Source: a bacterium (GTDB lineage: Bacteria > Planctomycetota > JACOTG01 > JAUIME01). Taken from it: a stretch of DNA of 11,642 bases. The position numbers and the translations under genes are program-made. Location of the stretch: the NCBI GenBank assembly GCA_030433195.1, contig JAUIME010000087.1:1-11642 (forward strand). The letters are read 5' to 3'. Position 1 is the stretch's first letter; every line of letters begins with the position of its first letter. Below are positions 1-6,023 of this stretch, piece after piece. The notes below the pieces were generated by a model. The model was not told the DNA's origin. It did no database searches and saw only the letters and a program-made list of their open reading frames with translations.

Positions 1-861
1 GAAGCGCGCCTCTCGGACGGCGCCTCGAACGCTTCGCAGCTCACGGCACGCACGGGCCAGATCGCCTGGGTTTCGGGATCCGGAACCGACGCCGAGATCG
101 TCGTCGCGACGCGCTACCCCGAAGAGGATTCGGTCGGCGTCTATCGCAGCGACCTCGGGACGTTCACGCTCCGCAGCGTCGTCGACGGCGAGATCGTCGA
201 CACCGACATCGAGTTCGGCCCGGCCGGTGAAGGCGCGATCGGCCTCGTCGGAGACTGGGACGGGGACGGCGTCGACACGATCGGGATCTACCAGCCCAAC
301 GGCGGCACGTTCGAACTCCGCAACAGCAACGACGAAGGCGCGGCGGATCTCTCGTTCCGCTACGGTCCCGCCGTCGGAGGCGATCGCATCCCGATCGTCG
401 GCGACTGGGACGGCGACGGCGACGACACCATCGGCCTGTACTGGCCGGCCGCCGGCACCTTCTGGCTCCGCAACGAAAACTCGGTCGGCACGGCCAACCT
501 CACCTTCCGCTACGGTCCGAAGCTCGCGCTGGTACGACCGATCGCGGGCGACTGGAACGGCAACGGCACCGACACGATCGGGATCCACCGTGACGACACG
601 GGCTACTTCTATCTGCGAAACACCTCGACCGCCGGCTTCGCCGACACCACGGTCGCCCTTCCCGAACTGGCGTCCTCTGCCGCTCTCGGCGGCAACTGGG
701 ACGGCTCGGACGGCGACTCGGTCGGCAACTTCTTCGCCGAGCAAGGTCGTTTCCTCCTGCGCGACGGCAACGCACCGGGCGATCCCGATTACGCCTTCCC
801 GCTCGGCGCCGACGCTGACTCGACCCCACTCGCCGGAAAGTGGACGTCGGTGCCCGAGTAA
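1..861 (+). CDS. Secreted or surface GDWDGDG-repeat protein (beta-propeller/VCBS-like), C-terminal part
   Basis: The reading frame is open from the first base to TAA at 859-861, giving 286 residues without a start, so the gene begins outside the window. It consists of tandem units of about 49 residues, each containing a GDWDGDG-like turn, a T-I-G-I/L-Y strand and a G-T-F-x-L-R strand. The GDW-type turns fall at residues 84, 134, 183, 231 (GNW) and 279 (GKW), and an earlier divergent unit has VGVY at 45-48. Asp/Gly/Asn-rich DWDGDG turns are typical of calcium-binding FG-GAP/VCBS-type propeller blades, so an extracellular binding or structural role is inferred; no catalytic motif is visible. 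The last units are more diverged, with GNWDGSDGD replacing GDWDGDG. The next gene starts 52 bp downstream on the same strand and may be co-transcribed. The frame is coherent throughout, while the overlapping frame at 227-904 is Ser/Thr/Arg-rich noise. Confidence 0.88.
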   Translation, partial: EARLSDGASNASQLTARTGQIAWVSGSGTDAEIVVATRYPEEDSVGVYRSDLGTFTLRSVVDGEIVDTDIEFGPAGEGAIGLVGDWDGDGVDTIGIYQPNGGTFELRNSNDEGAADLSFRYGPAVGGDRIPIVGDWDGDGDDTIGLYWPAAGTFWLRNENSVGTANLTFRYGPKLALVRPIAGDWNGNGTDTIGIHRDDTGYFYLRNTSTAGFADTTVALPELASSAALGGNWDGSDGDSVGNFFAEQGRFLLRDGNAPGDPDYAFPLGADADSTPLAGKWTSVPE

Positions 862-913
862 TCGGGCCCCGAGCCGGCTTCCGCTCCACCCCCGTATCCC
901 CTAGGAGACTCTG

Positions 914-2032
914 ATGACGCGCTTGTCACCTCACGCCCTCACGATCCTTCTCGCCTTCGGCTTCGCGACCCTCGCGGCCGACGCTGCTCGCGCGGCCGAC
1001 GAGACGACCGCATCGATCCACGTCTCGGCCGTCGTCCGCTCGATCGACGATCCGCTCGATCTGCTCGGCGGCTCGTTCGTCATCGGCGACGCGATCGAAG
1101 GACGATTCACGTACGACTTCGCGACCGAAGACGCCGACCCGTCGCCGCAGACGGGAGACTACTGGCATGCTTCCTACCCGGCCGGCATCCGGCTCGCGGG
1201 CGGCGGACACGTGTTCGCGGCGTCCGCGCAGGCGGGCTTCCGCGTCGAGATCGAAAACGATGTCCTCGTCGACGGCAACGTCGTCGACGCCTACCGACTC
1301 ACGAGCTTCAACAACGAAGACGTCGCAGGCCTGTTGATCGACCGCATCGAGTGGAACCTCGTCGACCCGTCGGCGACGGCGCTCGACGGCGACACGCTCC
1401 CCGAGAATGCGCCCGATCTCGATCGCTTCGCGAGCACGCGCGGCCTCGTGATCCACGGCTGCGTTCCCGACTCGAACGGCTGGTGCGACTACCTGCGCAC
1501 GTTCACGATCGAAGCGGACGTCATCGAAGCCGACCGGGACACGTCGGCGCTCGATTGTCGCGCCGGCAACGTCAACGCGCAGAACGACACGCTCGACGTC
1601 TTGTTCGTGAACGGATCGGCGGGCGACGGAGACGAGCGAAGCGTGACGGTCGAACGGTTCGGCTCGATCGAACTCGCGATGGACGCCCCGCCGGGACGGA
1701 CGCACGCGCCGTTCGCGCTCTACCTGTTCAAGGGAATGCCGGCAGGAACCACCGTGCGCGAGCTTCCGTACGGGCTCGGCATGTCGTGCATGCCGTTGCC
1801 GCTCACGGACGCGACTCCGCTCTTGCTCGCCAAGCTCGCGAACAACATCGGCCACACGCAGGCCCTCGGCACGCCGGATCTCGATTCGAGCGCGGCGCCG
1901 AGCCTCGTCGCCCACGACCCGCGCCTTCCGGGCCGCGCGCTCGATCTGTTCGCGCAGGGCTTGATCGTCGACGAGCACGCGCCCAACGGACGCGTCGCCA
2001 TCACGAACGGCATCGTCATCCACGTTCGCTGA
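914..2032 (+). CDS. Secreted two-domain protein of unknown function
   Basis: This is a 372-residue protein. The ATG at 914 is preceded by AGGAG at 903-907 with a 6-nt spacing, which supports the start. Residues 1-28 form a Sec signal peptide: a short n-region, the hydrophobic stretch ILLAFGFATLAA, and an ARA/AA cleavage site before Asp29. Domain 1 (about 30-205) is beta-rich, with G-x-F-T-Y-D and D-A-Y-R-L-T-S-F-N-N segments; it resembles N-terminal domains I know from secreted PEP-CTERM-type proteins, but there is no sorting tail here. Cys183 and Cys191 could form a disulfide. Domain 2 (about 215-372) starts at CRAGNVN, continues with DVLFVNGSAGD, has a PFALYLF strand and a second Cys pair region (SCMPLPLTDATP), and ends in a strand NGIVIHVR. 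I recall this second domain from uncharacterised secreted planctomycete proteins, but no function is known to me. It lies in the same direction as the repeat protein upstream and ends before a strong hairpin. Confidence 0.85.
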   Translation: MTRLSPHALTILLAFGFATLAADAARAADETTASIHVSAVVRSIDDPLDLLGGSFVIGDAIEGRFTYDFATEDADPSPQTGDYWHASYPAGIRLAGGGHVFAASAQAGFRVEIENDVLVDGNVVDAYRLTSFNNEDVAGLLIDRIEWNLVDPSATALDGDTLPENAPDLDRFASTRGLVIHGCVPDSNGWCDYLRTFTIEADVIEADRDTSALDCRAGNVNAQNDTLDVLFVNGSAGDGDERSVTVERFGSIELAMDAPPGRTHAPFALYLFKGMPAGTTVRELPYGLGMSCMPLPLTDATPLLLAKLANNIGHTQALGTPDLDSSAAPSLVAHDPRLPGRALDLFAQGLIVDEHAPNGRVAITNGIVIHVR

Positions 2033-2062
2033 TCGACGACGCGAACGACACGAAATCGACCC

Positions 2063-2090
2063 GCGGGGCTCCGTTACGACGGAGCCCCGC
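2063..2090. terminator. Bidirectional transcription terminator hairpin
   Basis: A perfect 12-bp inverted repeat, GCGGGGCTCCGT / ACGGAGCCCCGC, encloses a TACG tetraloop. It sits in the 75-bp gap between two convergent genes (ends at 2032 on + and 2108 on -). Neither side has a long T-run: TTCGCTCC follows on the + strand and GGGTCGATTT on the - strand. The stem strength and convergent position make a shared terminator the natural reading. Confidence 0.75.
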
Positions 2091-2107
2091 TTCGCTCCGC
2101 GACCGCG

Positions 2108-4363
2108 CTACTCCGGGCATTCGAACGCCGGATACGACGCCTCGTTCTCGAACGTGATCGGTGTGTGCAGGATCATGTCGTCGAGACAGCTCTCCGGATC
2201 GTCCCCTTCGATGCGCACCTCGATCGTGAAAGCGATGAGCGGCGCCGTCGCGAACGCGGCGAGCTCTTCGGGCGGATCGAACTCGATCGAGCGATACTCG
2301 CCCGCCACCGCGACGCGCTCGACCGGAATCGGGATCGCGAGGAACAAGTCCTCTTCGTCCTTGTTGTCGTCGTAGTCGGGCTCGAGACACGCACGCGCCC
2401 CGAGGCACGGCCCGCCCGTCGACGAGCACAGGATCGGCGCGCCGCAACGACGGAAGTCGCGGTCGTCCGAGAACGCGACGTACGCCGTGTAGTGCTCGCG
2501 CTCGGGAGCGGTCTCGTGCGACCGGTCGCCGATCCGCACCATCGCGTGCCATCGACGCCGATCGGTGGTATCGAGCGACTCGATGCGCAGCGAAGGGAGC
2601 GCCTCCTCGCCCCCCCGCACCTGAGCCACCGCGCGACGCAGCAACAGTTCGCCCGCGGTCACGACACGGTCTCCTTCGAATCCCACCGGGATTCCGACTC
2701 CACGGTCGCGGTTGATCCGCAACAGGTGACGGACGCGCCACGGGTCGGGCTCCGAAGACGCGGACGACGCCTCACCGACCCAAGCGTCGCTCGCGTGGGA
2801 TCCGAGCGGCATGCGCCAGTCGTGCGTCGCGACCACGGCGAGAATCCACAAGTCGTCGTAGCGGTCTCGATCGCGAGCCGGTGCGTACACGTTGAAGTAC
2901 GACGCATCCGCACCGCGATGACGCCACGCCCAAGACGAGAAGTCCTTCCACGGATCGACGGACGCGGGATCCGAACGCACGCCGCAGTCCATCGCGGTCC
3001 CGGGGCAGAGGCTCCAGTCCGATTCGTAGCGTTGGTAAGCGTTGCCGGGACCGTCCGTGAGGCCCGACGCGCCGCCGACGAGCACGGCCGCGACGCGCGG
3101 ATCGATCCCGGCCGCCGTCAGGCAACCCTCGTCGACTCCGCCTTCGCCCGAAACACCGTTGTCGCAGCGTTCCATGGAATCGCCCGCGAGGCACACGCGC
3201 AGATCGTCGAGCCACGCACTCCAGTCTTCCGGAGCAGCGGTCGCGGCGCCCACGTGTTCCCGCGCGTAGGACTCGAAGAACGTCGTCGCGAGCACGAAAG
3301 CCTGGGCATGGGCAAAGCGCAGATCGTACCGCAGCTCCGCGGGCGTCAGCGCATCGGGATCGCCGAGCATCATCCATCGGTACCCGGCGAGTTGGAGATC
3401 GGCATCGGACTCGAAACCGAACTGCCGGCAAAGACGAGGCATGGGAGTCGCGTCCGCAGGGTACGGGAGCGTGTCACGCTCGTACCACACGACCCCGGGC
3501 GTCCCGGCCCGCGCGAGGCTCTCGACGATCCCCCGCTTCTGTCCGCACGCCGAATCCGATCCCGCGTCGGGATCCTCGATCTGCATGACGACCACCGCCG
3601 GCGGCTCCGCAGACGCTCGCCCCGCGGCGAAATCGGCCGGCACGTACATCTCGAGCGTCAGCCGACTCTCGCGACACGCGGGCATCGCGACGGGATCGTC
3701 GCAAGGGGAGCCGTCTTCACAGAGGCGCCCCAAGCAGTCGGTCTCGGGACAGCCGAAACCCGGAGACGGCGTCGGATTGCAGAACCCGAAGAATCGCGGT
3801 CCACGGATCCCGACGGTCTCGACGACGACGCCCCCCGGCAGCTCGCGGCGCTCGCCGAACGTCGCGTCCGCATCCGCGACGCTTCGTGTCAGGAGATCGG
3901 CGAGAAGCCCTCCTTCGACGCCCTCTTCGTAGAGATCGCCGAGCGAGATCTCGCCCGCGCCGGCGACGTCCGCGGCGGGACCGGGCCCGATCGACCGCCG
4001 ATCCTCGGATCCGCGAAGCACGAACGCCAACGCGACGACGGCCGCCGCGACGGCGATGCGCGTCGCGAGTCCCGCGAGGAGCCGCCGTGTCTCGAACGGT
4101 CGCTGTCCGTCGCTCGAACGCGCGTCGGACGTCGCCGCGATCTCGTCTTCCGCCTGCGAAACGCGGCGCCGCATCGCTTCGACGAGGGACGCGCAACGCG
4201 GACACGACTCGAGGTGCGCCGCGTCATCGCGGCCCGGTTCCCGCTCGGAGTCGGCGAGTTCGCGAATCGCCGCGAATGCCAAGCACTCGGGGCCGCGCGC
4301 CTCGATGCGTGCGTCGCTCGCCTCGCGCCGCCGCTGGTCTTCGAGCCACCCGTCGAGATTCAT
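2108..4363 (-). CDS. Membrane anti-sigma factor with zinc-type N-terminus and giant cysteine-rich extracytoplasmic domain
   Basis: The protein has 751 residues. The ATG at 4363 overlaps the sigma-factor stop as ATGA and has GAGGAG at 4371-4376, 7 nt upstream, so translation is probably coupled. Residues 1-95 are cytoplasmic and carry H50-x3-C54-x2-C57 with Cys27 23 residues before His50, matching the layout of zinc anti-sigma (ZAS) domains such as RsrA and ChrR. One membrane segment lies at about 95-116 (LLAGLATRIAVAAAVVALAF). The remaining ~635 residues are extracytoplasmic and hold 19 cysteines, a cluster of them at 195-230. Part of this region resembles an alpha/beta hydrolase: strands at 254-262 and 290-296, the elbow-like GVSGEGG around Ser405, LTAAGIDPRV at 415-424, and THDWRMP with Asp515. 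The usual catalytic His position reads RGVG (Val556). An acidic DYDDNKDEED stretch at 663-672 could bind calcium. The anti-sigma role follows from the N-terminus and the gene pair; the hydrolase-like fold is inference, and the ligand is unknown. Confidence 0.82.
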   Translation of the reverse strand: MNLDGWLEDQRRREASDARIEARGPECLAFAAIRELADSEREPGRDDAAHLESCPRCASLVEAMRRRVSQAEDEIAATSDARSSDGQRPFETRRLLAGLATRIAVAAAVVALAFVLRGSEDRRSIGPGPAADVAGAGEISLGDLYEEGVEGGLLADLLTRSVADADATFGERRELPGGVVVETVGIRGPRFFGFCNPTPSPGFGCPETDCLGRLCEDGSPCDDPVAMPACRESRLTLEMYVPADFAAGRASAEPPAVVVMQIEDPDAGSDSACGQKRGIVESLARAGTPGVVWYERDTLPYPADATPMPRLCRQFGFESDADLQLAGYRWMMLGDPDALTPAELRYDLRFAHAQAFVLATTFFESYAREHVGAATAAPEDWSAWLDDLRVCLAGDSMERCDNGVSGEGGVDEGCLTAAGIDPRVAAVLVGGASGLTDGPGNAYQRYESDWSLCPGTAMDCGVRSDPASVDPWKDFSSWAWRHRGADASYFNVYAPARDRDRYDDLWILAVVATHDWRMPLGSHASDAWVGEASSASSEPDPWRVRHLLRINRDRGVGIPVGFEGDRVVTAGELLLRRAVAQVRGGEEALPSLRIESLDTTDRRRWHAMVRIGDRSHETAPEREHYTAYVAFSDDRDFRRCGAPILCSSTGGPCLGARACLEPDYDDNKDEEDLFLAIPIPVERVAVAGEYRSIEFDPPEELAAFATAPLIAFTIEVRIEGDDPESCLDDMILHTPITFENEASYPAFECPE

Positions 4364-4941
4364 GATCGTTCTCCTCGTGCTCGGTCGTAGCCCTCGCGCC
4401 GCAGGTGCCGCTGCATCGACTCGCGCGCGCGGGCGAGGACGTACTCGGTGTTGCGCAACTTCCAGCCGTAGAGCTCCGCGATCTCGTGCGTCGTGAGCTC
4501 GCGCAGGTGCCGCAGGCGAAACACCGTACGATCGGGCTCCCGAAGCCGTGCCAGGCACGTGTCGAGCGCCTCTCGCAAGTCCAGGCGATCGGCCGGGCGC
4601 GTTTCGTCGCTCGCGGGCGGCGGCGGATCGGGCCGAGCCCTCGCGTTGAGAGCGAGGTTGCGGCAGATCGTGCGTAACCAGGCTCGTAGCGACGCCTCGG
4701 TCGTACCCGTCCGGTCGGAGCGCTTCGTGTACACCCTGACGATCGCGTCTTGCGCGAGGTCCTCGAGCTCGTCTCGCGGAACCCGCGCGAAGTAGAGATA
4801 TCCGCGGATCAGCCGCGCGAGCTCGGGGACCGCGGCCTCGAAGGCCTCCTCGGTCGAGTCGCCGGCGGCGAAGCGGTGCAACGCGCCCGAGGCTCGTCGC
4901 GCCGTGGTCGGCCGCTCATCGGCTGGGAGAGAATCCGCCAT
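4360..4941 (-). CDS. RNA polymerase ECF-family sigma factor
   Basis: The protein has 193 residues from the ATG at 4941. Region 2 spans about 31-103: DLAQDAIVRVY at 61-71 is the core-binding region 2.2, and LRAWLRTICRNLALNARAR at 85-103 covers regions 2.3/2.4 for -10 melting and recognition. A Pro-rich linker (PDPPPPAS) leads to region 4 at about 120-182, with ALDTCLARLREPDRTVF and the helix-turn-helix LTTHEIAELYGWKLRNTEYVL, which would read the -35 box. There is no region 1 or 3, as expected for ECF factors. The start is uncertain: AGGAG lies 17 nt upstream of this ATG, and a TTG at 4980 would add 13 residues but has no ribosome site. The stop overlaps the ATG of the anti-sigma gene by 4 nt, the standard arrangement for a sigma factor held inactive by its membrane partner. 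I see no clear autoregulatory promoter motif upstream. Confidence 0.93.
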   Translation of the reverse strand: MADSLPADERPTTARRASGALHRFAAGDSTEEAFEAAVPELARLIRGYLYFARVPRDELEDLAQDAIVRVYTKRSDRTGTTEASLRAWLRTICRNLALNARARPDPPPPASDETRPADRLDLREALDTCLARLREPDRTVFRLRHLRELTTHEIAELYGWKLRNTEYVLARARESMQRHLRREGYDRARGERS

Positions 4942-5149
4942 GGCCCGAAGTCGCAGCGCTCCTGGTGTCGAGGGTTTCAAGATCGTGGTCCCGCAGCCGA
5001 GAGCCTGTGCCGTCGAGCCGCGAATCCGGCTCCGAGTCTGAAGACAGGAAGCTCGCTGCCCGGCGCAGATCTTTTTTGCCGCGCAGGACCGGAATCGACG
5101 CGATCACCTCGAAATCGGCCTCGGAGGATCGCCGAGGACACGACTCCAT
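4916..5149 (-). CDS. Possible small ORF overlapping the sigma-factor start
   Basis: An ATG at 5149 opens a 77-codon frame that ends at 4916, overlapping the sigma-factor start by 26 nt. Codon third positions are mostly G/C and a mid-part (EADFEVIASIPVLRGKK) looks protein-like. However, the frame stays open well upstream of the ATG, as happens by chance in GC-rich DNA, and the only ribosome-site-like bases (GAAGGG) abut the ATG. It matches no family I know. It could be a real small upstream gene coupled to the sigma factor, a remnant, or chance. It occupies most of the 254-bp gap 4942-5195, where I see nothing else except a 6-bp hairpin, GAGCCG/CGGCTC, at 5015-5032. Confidence 0.2.
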   Translation of the reverse strand: MESCPRRSSEADFEVIASIPVLRGKKDLRRAASFLSSDSEPDSRLDGTGSRLRDHDLETLDTRSAATSGHGGFSPSR

Positions 5150-5195
5150 CCCTTCGGCTCTCGCGAGGAGCGACGCCGCCGAGGTCGACGACCGC

Positions 5196-5936
5196 TCAGA
5201 GGTCGAGGAGGCGTGAAATGTTCCGCAACGCAAACGCCCACGCGGGATTGACCGCTTCTTCGTCGTCGGCAGCCGGCTGGCGCGGCGCCTCGACCTCGCT
5301 CCGGCGGCTGGGTCGCGAATCGCCACGACGATCCGCATCACCCTTTTCGTCGGCGGCGACGACCGGGGCAGGCGCCTCGGCCTTGCGCGACGTGAGCCGC
5401 GGCTCGGCGCGTCGATCGCGATCGGGTACGGGTTCCGGCTCGAAGGCATCATCCGAGGCCTCGATCGAGCCCTCGGCCCCTCGCTGAACGGCTCGTCGCG
5501 AGGATCGCGCCCCGGTCACGGGCCCTTCGCCACCCGACCCACCGAGAACGGGCATGGAACCCGGCTCGTCTCTCGACAGCGCCGAATTCCCGCCGGACGG
5601 GGTCGATTCCGCCGAAGCCGGCGCCGGATCGGCCGGCACGTCGCAATGCATCGTGTCCGAGCGCGCGCCTGTCGAACGCCGCGATTCGCCCGCGACCCCG
5701 AGCTCGTCGGGACCGCCCGCTTCACCGCAGGTCGTCGTCCCGAGCCCGATCTCGTCGGGGCAGCCGAAGATGCCGCTCGTCGGATCGTGCGAATCGGCCG
5801 CGCAATCGGGCGCCGAAAGCCCTGCCGCGACGACCACGGCAGCGGCCGCCGCCACAATGGATCGACCCTTCGAAACGCGACCCCTGGCGATACGATGCAG
5901 GGTGCCGAACGGGGCTACGGTGCGCGTCCATCCCAT
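5196..5936 (-). CDS. Secreted low-complexity protein of unknown function
   Basis: The protein has 246 residues. The ATG at 5936 has AAGGAG 9 nt upstream and a sigma70-like promoter about 50 bp further up, which argues that the gene is real despite its composition. Residues 14-25 are basic (HRIARGRVSKGR) and 27-42 are a strongly hydrophobic Ala/Val run, followed by SAPDCAA; this is a Sec signal peptide with a longish n-region. A lipoprotein cannot be excluded, but the bases around Cys45 (SAPDC) do not make a good lipobox. Early mature residues contain Cys45, Cys59, Cys70 and Cys95. After about residue 85 the chain is rich in Pro, Ala, Ser, Asp, Glu and Arg and probably disordered, ending in the short amphipathic tail NPAWAFALRNISRLLDL. 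No known domain is visible. It lies between the one-carbon enzyme and the sigma/anti-sigma pair on the same strand, so it could be linked to that pair, but the sequence does not prove this. Confidence 0.68.
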   Translation of the reverse strand: MGWTRTVAPFGTLHRIARGRVSKGRSIVAAAAAVVVAAGLSAPDCAADSHDPTSGIFGCPDEIGLGTTTCGEAGGPDELGVAGESRRSTGARSDTMHCDVPADPAPASAESTPSGGNSALSRDEPGSMPVLGGSGGEGPVTGARSSRRAVQRGAEGSIEASDDAFEPEPVPDRDRRAEPRLTSRKAEAPAPVVAADEKGDADRRGDSRPSRRSEVEAPRQPAADDEEAVNPAWAFALRNISRLLDL

Positions 5937-5945
5937 GTGCCTTGG

Positions 5946-5951
5946 CTCCTT
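5946..5951 (-). promoter_or_regulatory. Ribosome binding site of the secreted low-complexity gene
   Basis: The minus strand reads AAGGAG, 9 nt before the ATG at 5936. It fixes the start of an otherwise featureless coding region and is one of the main reasons to accept that gene. Confidence 0.6.
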
Positions 5952-5986
5952 GTTGGTCGCTGACCCGGACCGAGTCGGGACCCCGC

Positions 5987-6015
5987 ATTAGACCGCAAAA
6001 CGCCGCCGCGTGCAA
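5987..6015 (-). promoter_or_regulatory. Candidate sigma70-type promoter for the secreted low-complexity gene
   Basis: On the minus strand, TTGCAC (6010-6015) and TCTAAT (5987-5992) are separated by exactly 17 nt. The -10 box matches TATAAT at 5 of 6 positions and the -35 box matches TTGACA at 3 of 6. The start of transcription would be near 5980, giving a leader of about 44 nt that contains the ribosome site. It lies just after the stop codon of the upstream enzyme gene (6024-6026), so the secreted gene may be transcribed independently of it. Confidence 0.45.
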
Positions 6016-6023
6016 CGCTTCGT

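Noticed and set aside
227..904. Open frame on + strand of 225 codons
   Set aside because: Ser/Thr/Ala/Arg-rich with no domain; it is a frame shadow of the partial repeat protein at 1-861, whose frame gives regular GDWDGDG repeats.
926..2023. Minus-strand frame opposite the two-domain secreted gene
   Set aside because: Arg/Val/Asp-rich antisense frame, no motif or ribosome site; the + strand frame has AGGAG and a signal peptide.
2165..4390. Long + strand frame of 741 codons opposite the anti-sigma gene
   Set aside because: Arg/His-rich composition typical of antisense frames in GC-rich genes; the minus frame has a ribosome site, zinc motif and membrane segment.
4942..4980. TTG start at 4980 for the sigma factor
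   Set aside because: No ribosome site precedes it, and the extra 13 residues lie outside the conserved sigma domains; not fully excluded.
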